A stretch of 64,000 nucleotides of DNA from contig CALSQR010000001.1 in the NCBI GenBank assembly GCA_943788505.1, positions 1,054,001 to 1,118,000 on the forward strand. Direction: 5' to 3'. Positions 1-8,753 of this stretch are shown here, piece after piece. Origin of the DNA: an uncultured bacterium. Lineage in GTDB: Bacteria; Bacteroidota; Rhodothermia; Rhodothermales; UBA10348. How positions within the stretch are numbered: position 1 is the stretch's first letter; each line of letters starts with the position of its first letter. The position numbers and the translations under genes are program-made. Below the pieces are notes generated by a model. The model saw only the letters and a program-made list of their open reading frames with translations. It had not been told where the DNA came from and searched no databases.

Positions 1-81
1 GAAAAAGCCGATGTGTGGATTCATCGACTACTCATTGTTGTGGTTGCCGCCGCAGCCTTTAAATTCCTTTTTGCTAATTGA
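1..81 (+). CDS. C-terminal tail of a membrane protein (truncated by window edge)
   Basis: Frame 1 is open from the first base to a TGA at 79-81 and gives 26 residues. They contain a run of aliphatic residues (LLIVVVAAAAF) followed by KFLFAN, which looks like a last transmembrane helix with a short tail. The rest of the gene lies outside the window, so the family cannot be named. A last helix of a transporter of the TauE/SafE type would look like this, but that is only a guess. Confidence 0.4.
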   Translation, partial: EKADVWIHRLLIVVVAAAAFKFLFAN

Positions 82-159
82 CCCCGTCAAACTACCTGTT
101 GTCCAAGGTATAGAAAAGTGCGTACCTCCGATCAACTCAATCGACCTGCAAAACCTGTC

Positions 160-816
160 ATGAATCCTTCCTTGCGCCCCGCCCTGCTTGGGTCATTCTT
201 TGCTATCCTGATAGTTATTGCCACTGGATGTGCTGCATCTGATCCAATCAGAAGTCCTTCCCTGGCGACCATGGCGCAACCAGCACCAGATTCGTTTGAT
301 GTCCGCATGGCAACCAGCCAAGGAGAAATAGATTTTCGATTCTATCGGGACTGGTCCCCAGCCGGCGTCGACCGAGCATTTTACCTTTTCCGGAATAATT
401 TTTATGAGGGTGCACGGTTCTACCGGGTAATTAACGGATTTGTCGCCCAGTTTGGCGGGTCGGGTGATGCGGAGGTTGATTCGATTTGGCGCACAATGGT
501 CATCAATGATGAACCTGTCCGTCAGAGTAATCTCCGAGGAACGATCTCTTTCGCTCGAGCGGGACGTAAAACACGTTCTTTCACGATGTACATCAACCTT
601 GTTGATAACGCGCGACTGGATTCTCTTGAAGCCGGTGGCGTCATCGGATATCCCCCTATTGGCCGAATTATCAACTCTACCATGACTACAGTAGATAGTC
701 TGTATTCCGGATATGGTGCCGCACCAATGCGCACTAACCTGTCGGCCGATGTGCTGCGCGAGTCTTATCCGCAGCTGGATTCTATCGCTGTCACCTCGGT
801 TACCCAGATGTGGTAG
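160..816 (+). CDS. Cyclophilin-type peptidyl-prolyl cis-trans isomerase, lipoprotein
   Basis: Cyclophilin-family prolyl isomerase, expected to help fold exported proteins. Visible family motifs are FYRVINGFVAQFGG (with the conserved Arg), GTISFAR, and a degenerate form of the SQFFINL motif (SFTMYINL, Gln replaced by Thr). The ATG at 160 is chosen over the GTG at 118 because it puts a lipoprotein signal directly at the N-terminus: a hydrophobic stretch ending ATGC, so the mature protein would start at that Cys and be membrane-anchored. It converges on the MscS gene on the other strand, with 37 bp between them. The Gln to Thr change may lower isomerase activity (inference). Confidence 0.85.
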   Translation: MNPSLRPALLGSFFAILIVIATGCAASDPIRSPSLATMAQPAPDSFDVRMATSQGEIDFRFYRDWSPAGVDRAFYLFRNNFYEGARFYRVINGFVAQFGGSGDAEVDSIWRTMVINDEPVRQSNLRGTISFARAGRKTRSFTMYINLVDNARLDSLEAGGVIGYPPIGRIINSTMTTVDSLYSGYGAAPMRTNLSADVLRESYPQLDSIAVTSVTQMW

Positions 817-853
817 AGGAAGCGTCCCAACGACTGGTTCAATCGAGATAATT

Positions 854-1906
854 TTATTTCAGAGGCTTCCAGTCCGGAGCGGGCGGGGTTGCGCCAGATT
901 GCCCGGCATTCGGCGATAGCCCTTTGGCTTCGTCGATGAAAAGCTGAAGATGCGGAAATGGGATTTCGATTTTCGCCGCCTTCAGTGCTTTGAAAATCTT
1001 CTCTGTGTACTCTGCTTTAATCGGCACTTCGATGGCCGAATTCCGAACATGGAATCGAAGCACCATATCGACGCTTGAGCTTCCCAACTCTACTACCACT
1101 ACTTCGACGGGGAAATCCGCAGCAATACGAGAGTCTGCATTGAGCAATTCGAGGACCACACTCCGTGCCGCATCAGTAGATTCCTTGTAGGCGATACTGA
1201 ACGGGACCTCGATTCGAAGCAGGCCCATGAGCGTATGATTGACCAGTTTCTGGTTGATCATCAAGACATTGGGCATCACCATGACTTCGTTGTTCAGCGT
1301 CCTGAGACGAGTGGAGCGAAGCGTGATATCCTGCACCGTCCCGTACGTGTCCTGAACAACGACCTGGTCTCCAACTCGAAAAGGGCGATCAATCATGATC
1401 GTGACGCCAGAAATGAAGTTTTCCAAACTGTCTTTGGCAGCGAAACCGAGAGCCAAACCGACGATGGAAAGTCCTGCCAAAAGAGCGCTGACGTCAATGC
1501 CGAACTGCGCCAGAACCATCACCGAAATGAATGCCCAGGCGACGATCGAGGCTGATTTGAGCAGCAAACTTTCCAGACCTGCATCGACATGCCTACTCGC
1601 CTTTAACACTCGGGCAAGGAGTGCGCGGACCACCCGATATACTCCATAGAGAAGAACGAATACCAAGAATGCAGTGATGAATTCCGGGAGTACGTTGTCC
1701 ACGAAATTTATAAAGATCACCTTCATCTGCTGCGAGAAAGAGTAGATGTCTCCTGAAGCAAGCAGATCCACCGCTCTACCCATTTCTTCTCCAGCACCGG
1801 CAACGGTGCCCGTACTATCACTGGCCACTGCAACCGTGTCTTGCACAGACTGCAATGAATCCTGAAAGTCGGCTTTCCCAGATAAGTTTGTCAGCAGAGC
1901 AAGCAT
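854..1906 (-). CDS. MscS-family mechanosensitive ion channel
   Basis: Small-conductance mechanosensitive channel protein that releases osmolytes when membrane tension rises. The 350-residue product has hydrophobic segments at about residues 70-95, 118-138 and 141-165. The last carries the Gly/Ala-rich pore helix pattern (AGLSIVGLALGFAAKD) followed by the family signature MIDRPFRVGD and the beta domain (TYGTVQDITLRSTRLRT). About 60 N-terminal residues precede the first helix. It is transcribed away from a second MscS gene that starts 186 bp away, so the two share a divergent promoter region. The pair is clearly paralogous but only distantly similar outside the pore and beta domain. Confidence 0.9.
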   Translation of the reverse strand: MLALLTNLSGKADFQDSLQSVQDTVAVASDSTGTVAGAGEEMGRAVDLLASGDIYSFSQQMKVIFINFVDNVLPEFITAFLVFVLLYGVYRVVRALLARVLKASRHVDAGLESLLLKSASIVAWAFISVMVLAQFGIDVSALLAGLSIVGLALGFAAKDSLENFISGVTIMIDRPFRVGDQVVVQDTYGTVQDITLRSTRLRTLNNEVMVMPNVLMINQKLVNHTLMGLLRIEVPFSIAYKESTDAARSVVLELLNADSRIAADFPVEVVVVELGSSSVDMVLRFHVRNSAIEVPIKAEYTEKIFKALKAAKIEIPFPHLQLFIDEAKGLSPNAGQSGATPPAPDWKPLK

Positions 1907-2092
1907 GAAAGATCTGAGTGAATAGAGGCATCAAGGCCCTGTCCAATAATTACTGGAGCAGAGATGAAATCGTCGCAAGCGCTCATTATACTATCATTAA
2001 CGATCATTTTCAGCAAAATGGCGATTCATATGCTAGGATGCAGTATCATCGCCCGCATCTGATCGAAATCACACACGTTCCTCGTGGCATTT

Positions 2093-3139
2093 ATGACGCA
2101 TCGATTCGCGAGACTCCTCCTTTTGTTGCTGCTATTAGCGGCCGTACCGGGATGTGGGACTGATCCGTCCGGGTCAACTTCTGAGCTGGACGTGGTGGCG
2201 GATTCTATCGCCGCGACGCAAGAGCCTGTTTCCGTTGATTCCTCATCAACAGGCAGGCGTGTGGGTGACATGACCTTGAATCAAGCTGGAGAGGCGGTGC
2301 AAGATTACGGGATGAGAGTTTTCTGGGCCGTTATCCTCTTCATTCTGACCTACCTGTTTAACAAGGGGATGGTGTGGCTACTCGAGCGGCTCTCTGAACG
2401 CAGCGCCGAACGTAGACTTTTCTACAAACGCCTGGTCCCGTTGGCACGGGTAATCATCTGGAGCATTGCCCTCTACTTTGTAATAAGAGTAGTATTTAAA
2501 ATCGATGCCCAGAATCTGCTTGCAGCCACCGCAGCCCTCGGCGTTGCAGTCGGTTTTGCTGCTCAAGATCTACTGAAAAATATTTTCGGAGGTCTCGTAA
2601 TTATTTCTGACCGCCCTTTCCAGGTTGGGGACAAAATTTCAGTGGCAGGCACCTACGGGGAAGTATCCTCCATAGGATTACGATCAACGCGCATCATCAC
2701 TCCGGATGACAATCTAGTCACGGTGCCCAATGCTCAGGTTGTAGACTCCCAAGTAGCCAACGCCAACGCGGGAGCCCTCGATTGTCAAGTTGTAACAGAT
2801 TTGTACCTGCCAGGCTGGATCGATGAACGCAAAGCCAAAGCACTTGCCTACGAAGCCGCGGCTTCTTCCAAATTCGTGTATCGCAATAAGCCCATCGTAG
2901 TCATCGTAAAGGATGAGTTTAAAGAGACTTTTCTGACGCATCTGAAGGTCAAGGCTTATGTATTTGACACACGATATGAATTCCTGTTGATGAGTGACAT
3001 CACGGAGCGGTGTCGAGAAGCATTTCGGGAAGCAGGCCTTCTTTCCAGAGAGGATGGAATGGCTGTCCTGAATCGCGGTGGTGCGCCAACGGCGTCCCGT
3101 TCAGAATCAATGTTGACAAGAGGAGCACCCGATGCTTGA
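2093..3139 (+). CDS. MscS-family channel with lipoprotein-like N-terminus
   Basis: Second MscS-type channel. Pore and beta-domain motifs are plain: AALGVAVGFAAQDLLKN, IISDRPFQVGD, TYGEVSSIGLRSTRI. The ATG at 2093 is preferred over the GTG at 2084 because it gives a compact export signal (MTHRFA, a run of eight Leu, then AAVPGC), an apparent lipobox ahead of the channel helices. Lipidated MscS proteins are unusual, so the Cys may simply end a cleaved signal peptide. The last 8 bp overlap the start of the large ATPase gene in another frame, so the two are probably translationally coupled and functionally linked. Confidence 0.88.
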   Translation: MTHRFARLLLLLLLLAAVPGCGTDPSGSTSELDVVADSIAATQEPVSVDSSSTGRRVGDMTLNQAGEAVQDYGMRVFWAVILFILTYLFNKGMVWLLERLSERSAERRLFYKRLVPLARVIIWSIALYFVIRVVFKIDAQNLLAATAALGVAVGFAAQDLLKNIFGGLVIISDRPFQVGDKISVAGTYGEVSSIGLRSTRIITPDDNLVTVPNAQVVDSQVANANAGALDCQVVTDLYLPGWIDERKAKALAYEAAASSKFVYRNKPIVVIVKDEFKETFLTHLKVKAYVFDTRYEFLLMSDITERCREAFREAGLLSREDGMAVLNRGGAPTASRSESMLTRGAPDA

Positions 3140-6100
3140 ATTGCAACAACACATTGATATGTTTCATCAGGCTGTCTCAGAAAGTGGCAGCCGATTTGCA
3201 AACGACCTCCGAACGCATCTTGCTGACCCGCTCCTGGATGCAGTTGATGACATCCTGAAGTCCGTACAGGTTCTTGAAGCAATCGACCTCAATGCACCCG
3301 AGGGTGTCAGTCGGGATGCCATTCTGGCCGTGACACGAGCACTTCAGACGGAGTTTCTCCCTGCCTATGGCAAGCTCTTGTCTTCAAGTAAGGGATTAAC
3401 CTTGTTGGCAGATGGATTTAAGACGTGGTCCACAGATGTAGAGTCCGCTTCCGATGCTCTGCCCGAAGTACTTACGCGGCCCGAGCCCGAGGCTCTGTAT
3501 GCTGCGTCAGCGAAGGATTCTGTCGTTCAGAGATCACGAAAATCGATGGTCCGAATGCAGCGCAAGCTGATGGAAAAGGACGCATCTCATGGTCAGAACA
3601 TACCGTTGCACGACATTGGCAAGGCCTATTCTCGTGTATGGTTACCCATCCAGTTCGGCAAAGTAATCGATGACGACAGACGCCGAATGGCGCAAGCCCT
3701 GTCATCCATCGAGCAACATACCTCGATCGTCTTTCATCTAGCCTTGCAGTGTGACTACCGATTAGCCTTGAGAGACCTTTCGGACGGTAATTCTACTGAA
3801 GAAAAACCACTTGGCCCGATTCTAGAGGCGTTTTCTGCTGCTTTGCAGAGTCTGAAACAGGTATTGACTGAATCCCCTCCTCGCCTGCGTCCGGTTTCAA
3901 TGGAGTCTGTCCGGGAGCGGTTGGAGAGAGCCTGGATTCCATTGGAAACGCAGATTGAGCAGTCTGATTCTTTTCTTTCTGCCATCCCATCTGCTTCATC
4001 TGAAGATTTGGCAATCAGAATAACTCGATTAGCTGGCAATGCTGATGCTTGGGAAGAATGGCTGCAAAGGTTGAAGGTGCGTCATGCCTATTTGTCGGAG
4101 CTGCTCACGTTTCGATTTGGTATCGATGAACTTGCCGAAGTACAGTCTCGGGCGCTGAGCCACAGGATTGGTGATTACATTTCTGAAGCTGTGCGCACCA
4201 CGTCTACTCGCCTAGAAGATGTATCAAGCCGAACGCAGGCCCTGTTTTCAGGTCCGGATTCGTCTCTCTTCGACAAGACAGAGAGTGGATTAAACGAACT
4301 GTCCGATGCTGGAACTCACGCGATTCAAACGAACTTCGTCGCTCCCATACAGGAACTAGCGCCGGTATCGTGCCTGAGCGAAGAAGCCGTACGGTTTCTG
4401 GAAGGCCTAGCTGCCCTCAGAGAAGAATTGCATCCAGACTTCCGGATGCATCCTATGCAGGATGAGGCTACGGATCGCATACATCCAGAAGCCGACGCGC
4501 GCGTTTTAAACCTCAGAGAATTAGCCCAGAAGGCTGCTGAGGAATTGAACGAAGATCGATTAGAAGCTCTTACGAAGTCGTGCAGAAACGGCCTAAGGGA
4601 TTTGGTCGAAGATGCCGGAGAACTCCCTTCCATCCTTTCCTTTTCTTTTCAATCCGTTGTGGAAGGGCAAGGTAGTAGGGACTCAGAAAAGGATGATGGC
4701 AAGGATTCCGGAGCTGAAATTGCCTTGGGTGGCATCTCGCGAACAATCGCGGCCATGAAATCCATTGAGAGTAAAGCAGGGGAAGAAATCGACGCAGCCT
4801 CCAAAGCTATGCACATAGAGGCTATTAGGGCATGGGGACGGCTTCATGAACGTGTCCGTGTAGAGCATCAGGTAGGGGGCTATGTCCTGGACGTAAAGTC
4901 CAAACTAGATTCCGAAGCTCGCCAGATAGGGCGTCAAGTTGCCCGGCAGCTTCGAGAAGCCAAAGTGTTGGCTGAGCGGTTCCTACGCCGAGGACAACGT
5001 CAAGCCAAAGACTTGATCGAAAAAGGGAAGGAAGCGGTTGGGTCGCCGTCTGTGACTCGAGCCTCATTCCATGAAACAGCTGTCGGATTGGCTGAGCTAG
5101 AAGCTGTTCTCAATAGCGTCCCTCCCGTTTATCGCAAGCTTTTCTCCTTCCAACCACTGAGCGATCCAGAACTATTGATCGGAAGATCAGACGGTATCAC
5201 GTTTGTCAAAAATCAGTTGGAGCAGTTCGAGATGGGAACGCCGCAGGCCACCATATTGGTTGGTGGGCCGAGTTCGGGACGAACCAGCTTGCTAAATGTG
5301 GTTCGAACTACCTTGCTTGTAGATCGTGATGTGAGATCTCTTCAACTTAATGAGAAGGTTGAATCATCTAGCGAAATCTTGAAGCTTTTCCGCTCAAAAC
5401 TGGGCTTATCATTACCTGATAATTGCGCCCTAGACGAGGCGGCAGATTTGATTCTGGACATGCAGTATGGTGAAGCTCAACCACCAATTTGCATCGTTGA
5501 ACATCTTGAGGCGCTCATGCTCCGTGGTATCGGGGGGTACCGTCTTTTGTCCGATGTCTTAAAGTTCATGTCGCGCACTGACACTCGGATTATCTGGATA
5601 AGTACGGTCTCATCGTTCGGATGGCAGTTGATGTCCACGTCTGATCCGGTGGCTGCCGCATTAGTCAACCGCTTTACCATGAATGAACTAGGGCGAGCTG
5701 ACCTAGAACGACTCATCATGGAGCGGCACAAAAAGAGTGGCGTGCCAATTGAATTTGTGCAGCCCGATGATTTGAATCCGCTTCTTCGCCGCCGTTTACG
5801 AAGAGTGCGCAGCAAGGAAATGAAACAAGAACTGCTCAAAGAGGCTTTTTTCGATCGCTTGTATTCGCAGTTCGGCCAAAACATCCAAATGGCGCTACTT
5901 CAATGGGTACGCTCTGTAGAGATGGAAGGTGATTCCGAGCGCATGCAGGTTCGAATGACGCAGCCGTTAAACCTGACGTTTTTCTCAGGCTTCCAGTTAG
6001 ATCAGGTTTTTGCCATGAAGGCACTACTCGAACATGGTCACCTTTCTATCGCAGAGTATGCTGCCATCGATCGGATCACGTATTCGCAGGCAATGTCTAT

Positions 6101-6266
6101 CTTTGAAACGTTGGGCAATGCGTTGGTCATCGAAGCAGTAGAGAGTGATAACCGATCCACGCTATTCCGCCATGTCGCGGTTCGCTCAGGCATTTCCTAC
6201 CGCATTCGGCCCCTTTTCACGCACGCTGCCATCCGACTGCTGAAGGAACGAAACGTTGTTCACTGA
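3132..6266 (+). CDS. Large helical protein with C-terminal P-loop ATPase domain (function unknown)
   Basis: The family is not recognised. The 1044-residue product has no signal peptide or membrane helix. Residues 1 to about 690 are rich in Glu, Arg, Ala and Leu and look almost wholly helical, with a strongly amphipathic stretch near 560-640. A P-loop NTPase domain follows: Walker A at 711-718 reads GGPSSGRT with Arg717 where Lys is expected, a Walker B-like strand ICIVEHLE lies at 786-793, and a sensor-1-like strand WISTVSS comes after it. The final ~120 residues resemble a winged helix. This layout recalls AAA/STAND ATPases. Its start lies inside the upstream MscS gene (8-bp overlap), which suggests a cytoplasmic ATPase partner of the channel. 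Function is inference. Confidence 0.7.
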   Translation: MLELQQHIDMFHQAVSESGSRFANDLRTHLADPLLDAVDDILKSVQVLEAIDLNAPEGVSRDAILAVTRALQTEFLPAYGKLLSSSKGLTLLADGFKTWSTDVESASDALPEVLTRPEPEALYAASAKDSVVQRSRKSMVRMQRKLMEKDASHGQNIPLHDIGKAYSRVWLPIQFGKVIDDDRRRMAQALSSIEQHTSIVFHLALQCDYRLALRDLSDGNSTEEKPLGPILEAFSAALQSLKQVLTESPPRLRPVSMESVRERLERAWIPLETQIEQSDSFLSAIPSASSEDLAIRITRLAGNADAWEEWLQRLKVRHAYLSELLTFRFGIDELAEVQSRALSHRIGDYISEAVRTTSTRLEDVSSRTQALFSGPDSSLFDKTESGLNELSDAGTHAIQTNFVAPIQELAPVSCLSEEAVRFLEGLAALREELHPDFRMHPMQDEATDRIHPEADARVLNLRELAQKAAEELNEDRLEALTKSCRNGLRDLVEDAGELPSILSFSFQSVVEGQGSRDSEKDDGKDSGAEIALGGISRTIAAMKSIESKAGEEIDAASKAMHIEAIRAWGRLHERVRVEHQVGGYVLDVKSKLDSEARQIGRQVARQLREAKVLAERFLRRGQRQAKDLIEKGKEAVGSPSVTRASFHETAVGLAELEAVLNSVPPVYRKLFSFQPLSDPELLIGRSDGITFVKNQLEQFEMGTPQATILVGGPSSGRTSLLNVVRTTLLVDRDVRSLQLNEKVESSSEILKLFRSKLGLSLPDNCALDEAADLILDMQYGEAQPPICIVEHLEALMLRGIGGYRLLSDVLKFMSRTDTRIIWISTVSSFGWQLMSTSDPVAAALVNRFTMNELGRADLERLIMERHKKSGVPIEFVQPDDLNPLLRRRLRRVRSKEMKQELLKEAFFDRLYSQFGQNIQMALLQWVRSVEMEGDSERMQVRMTQPLNLTFFSGFQLDQVFAMKALLEHGHLSIAEYAAIDRITYSQAMSIFETLGNALVIEAVESDNRSTLFRHVAVRSGISYRIRPLFTHAAIRLLKERNVVH

Positions 6267-6280
6267 TAGTGCGTGTTTGT

Positions 6281-7237
6281 CTATGCTGGATTAGCCAGAT
6301 ACCAGTCGTAGGTTCTCTTGAGACCTTGTTTCAGATCTACTTCTGGCTTCCATCCGAGCGCAAAAAGGCGATCTACGGCGACGAGCTTGCGAGGCGTCCC
6401 GTCCGGTTTCGATGTGTCATATCTGATCTCATTATCTGCTCCAACAGTAGCAGCTACTGCGCTTGCCAGATCAGCGATCGTAAGGTCATGTCCAACGCCA
6501 ACGTTCATCAAACCATCTGGCGCCGCATCGTAAAGCAAAGATTCCGGCGTTTTGAGAACATGAAGCACCGCCGCCGCCAAATCATCGACATATAAAAACT
6601 CCCTTTTAGGAGTGCCTGTACCCCATAGGGTTACCGGCTCGCCAGTCCCCTTTGCCTCGTGAAACTTGCGCAACAAGGCCGGTAGCACGTGGCTGGAATT
6701 CAAATCGAAATTATCACCGGGCCCATACAAGTTGGTGGGCATGAGGGAAACGAAGTCCGCACCATGTTGCTTTCTCAGCGCCTCGCATAGCTTAACGCCA
6801 GCAATTTTTGCGATGGCATACCACTGATTGGTTGGCTCCAGTTGCCCGGTCAGCAATGACTCCTCCCGTAGTGGCTGAGGGGCCATTTTCGGGTAAATAC
6901 AGGTTGATCCAAGAAAAATCAGCCGCTTGACACCAATCCGAAAGGCGCCTTGAATCAAGTTTTGCTGGATCTCAAGATTCTGATACAGGAAGTCAGCGGG
7001 GTAGGAATCATTAGCCAAAATACCCCCCACCTTGGCGGCAGCGACGATGACGTGATCAGGTCGTTCCGTCTCAAGAAAGTGCCGCACTGCTTGCTGATCT
7101 TGCAAGTCCAGCTCAGCCCTGGTTCGGGTCAATATTGAGCGATGACCGGCGTCTTTGAGGGCCCGCACGATTGCTGAGCCAACGAGACCTCGGTGACCAG
7201 CCACGAAGATGCGTTCGGTTGAATCTGAAAGATGCAT
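6281..7237 (-). CDS. fcl: GDP-L-fucose synthase
   Basis: NADPH-dependent epimerase/reductase that turns GDP-4-keto-6-deoxymannose into GDP-L-fucose for surface polysaccharides. The 318-residue product is full length for the family. It shows the Rossmann motif GHRGLVGSAI near the start, the catalytic Ser in LGSTCIYP, and the YxxxK pair in NQWYAIAKIAG. It converges on the large ATPase gene with 14 bp between the stops. The partner enzyme GDP-mannose dehydratase is not in the window. A GH95 fucosidase at 26-28 kb shows the organism also handles fucose from outside. Confidence 0.93.
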   Translation of the reverse strand: MHLSDSTERIFVAGHRGLVGSAIVRALKDAGHRSILTRTRAELDLQDQQAVRHFLETERPDHVIVAAAKVGGILANDSYPADFLYQNLEIQQNLIQGAFRIGVKRLIFLGSTCIYPKMAPQPLREESLLTGQLEPTNQWYAIAKIAGVKLCEALRKQHGADFVSLMPTNLYGPGDNFDLNSSHVLPALLRKFHEAKGTGEPVTLWGTGTPKREFLYVDDLAAAVLHVLKTPESLLYDAAPDGLMNVGVGHDLTIADLASAVAATVGADNEIRYDTSKPDGTPRKLVAVDRLFALGWKPEVDLKQGLKRTYDWYLANPA

Positions 7238-7265
7238 GCAGCGAAAGAATTCGAAATGATGGAGG

Positions 7266-8753
7266 TTAATTCGCCCAGCCAGGCAATAAACCTGGGACGA
7301 CCCCGAAAACCCATTGAGCCAGAAAATAGACCAGAACCGTGATAAGGATGGTGAAAAGCAGATTCATCCATATACCCGTTCGAGCCATTCTCGGAATAGA
7401 AACGAGATTGCTCCCATATACAATTGCGTTAGGTGGGGTTGCAACCGGCAACATGAAAGCAGCACTTGCAGCAATCGTAGCCGGCAGAACTAGTATAAAC
7501 GGATCCTGACCAATACCGACCGCAACAGACGCCATAACGGGTAAAAAGGCAGCGGTCGTCGCCGTGTTTGATGTCAGCTCGGTGAGGAAGATGACGAGTA
7601 TGGTCACCATCAGGACAATCAACAGAACGGGCCACTGCCCTACTCCTGAAATCAGGCCCCCAATCCATACCGCGAGCCCAGTACTATCAATGGCTGATGC
7701 CAATGAAAGCCCGCCTCCGAATAGTACCAGAATTCCCCAGGGTAAGGCACGAGCATCATTCCATTGCATCAAGAAGCGAGACTCCCACGTGGGGCCTGGT
7801 TTATGACCTGGAACAAGGAATAGAAGCAACGCCGCGAGTAGGGCTATTCCAGTGTCGGAAAGACCAGGAATGAGAGGCGAAAGAAGAGGCCGTGTAATCC
7901 AGAGAACGACAGCAAGAGAGAACACGCCAGCGACTGCTTTTTCATCTCTGGATGCCGATCCAAGCTTGTCTACCTCTTCGCTAATTAAAGCCTTCATCCC
8001 TTCAATCGGGCTATTTCCCAGCCTAAACAGGAAGCGTGTTAACAAGAACCATGTAATAGGCAGGCCAATAAGGATAATTGGAACACCAAGGCCCATCCAC
8101 TGCACGAAGCCGATCTCCACTTGGTAGGTCTCCTCCATGAAACCTGCCATCAGAGCATTCGGGACGGTTCCTATAAGGGTCCCCAGGCCGCCAATCGTGC
8201 AACTGTAGGCGATGGCCAGCATGAGAGCCGGGGCAAGATCGGGCATGTTCTCTTTACCTAGTCGATCCTGCGCCAAATGGATGATGGACAAGGCAATAGG
8301 CAGCATCATCATGGTGGTGGCCGTATTGGTCACCCACATACTCAATACCGCTCCGGCCACCATGAAGCCGCCAATAATGGACGATGGACGGGTCCCAACA
8401 CGGCAGAGTAAAAAGAGTGCTATTCGTTTGTGCAGACCTGACTTTTCCATGCCGATAGCCAACATAAAACCACCTAGAAACAGGTAAATAAGCGGATTCG
8501 CATAGGGTGCTGCTGCCTCACGAATGGAACTGATTCCAAGGATGGGAAACAGTAAAATTGGGAGCAGGGAGGTAATCGGAATGGGTAGGGCCTCGCTCAT
8601 CCACCAAATCGCCATCCACAACCCCATACCTGCTGTCAACCATGCATTGAAGCTTAAGGCGTTCGGAGGATCGGTTAAAAAGAATACTAGGAACACTAAG
8701 GGTCCTAGCACCAATCCAATACGCTCGCGCAGGTATGAGGGTGAGTCAGTCAT
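7266..8753 (-). CDS. SLC13/DASS-family sodium-coupled anion transporter
   Basis: Inner-membrane sodium symporter for di- or tricarboxylates or sulfate (DASS family). Many hydrophobic helices are present, with the two repeat-related SNT-type motifs VTNTATTMMMLP and SNTATTAAFLP that bind sodium and substrate carboxylates. The start is placed at 8753 (MTDSPSY), giving 495 residues. The open frame runs on to 8882, but that extension is Arg/Cys-rich and is just the reverse frame of the upstream gene. The ATG overlaps the stop of the decarboxylase gene by one base (TGATG), so the gene is the last member of a coupled four-gene operon and probably imports an acid that the operon uses. Confidence 0.9.
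   Translation of the reverse strand: MTDSPSYLRERIGLVLGPLVFLVFFLTDPPNALSFNAWLTAGMGLWMAIWWMSEALPIPITSLLPILLFPILGISSIREAAAPYANPLIYLFLGGFMLAIGMEKSGLHKRIALFLLCRVGTRPSSIIGGFMVAGAVLSMWVTNTATTMMMLPIALSIIHLAQDRLGKENMPDLAPALMLAIAYSCTIGGLGTLIGTVPNALMAGFMEETYQVEIGFVQWMGLGVPIILIGLPITWFLLTRFLFRLGNSPIEGMKALISEEVDKLGSASRDEKAVAGVFSLAVVLWITRPLLSPLIPGLSDTGIALLAALLLFLVPGHKPGPTWESRFLMQWNDARALPWGILVLFGGGLSLASAIDSTGLAVWIGGLISGVGQWPVLLIVLMVTILVIFLTELTSNTATTAAFLPVMASVAVGIGQDPFILVLPATIAASAAFMLPVATPPNAIVYGSNLVSIPRMARTGIWMNLLFTILITVLVYFLAQWVFGVVPGLLPGWAN

Noticed and set aside
78-114. TTGACC/TATAGA promoter before the cyclophilin gene
   Set aside because: The spacing is about 25 bp, too long for a sigma70-type promoter.
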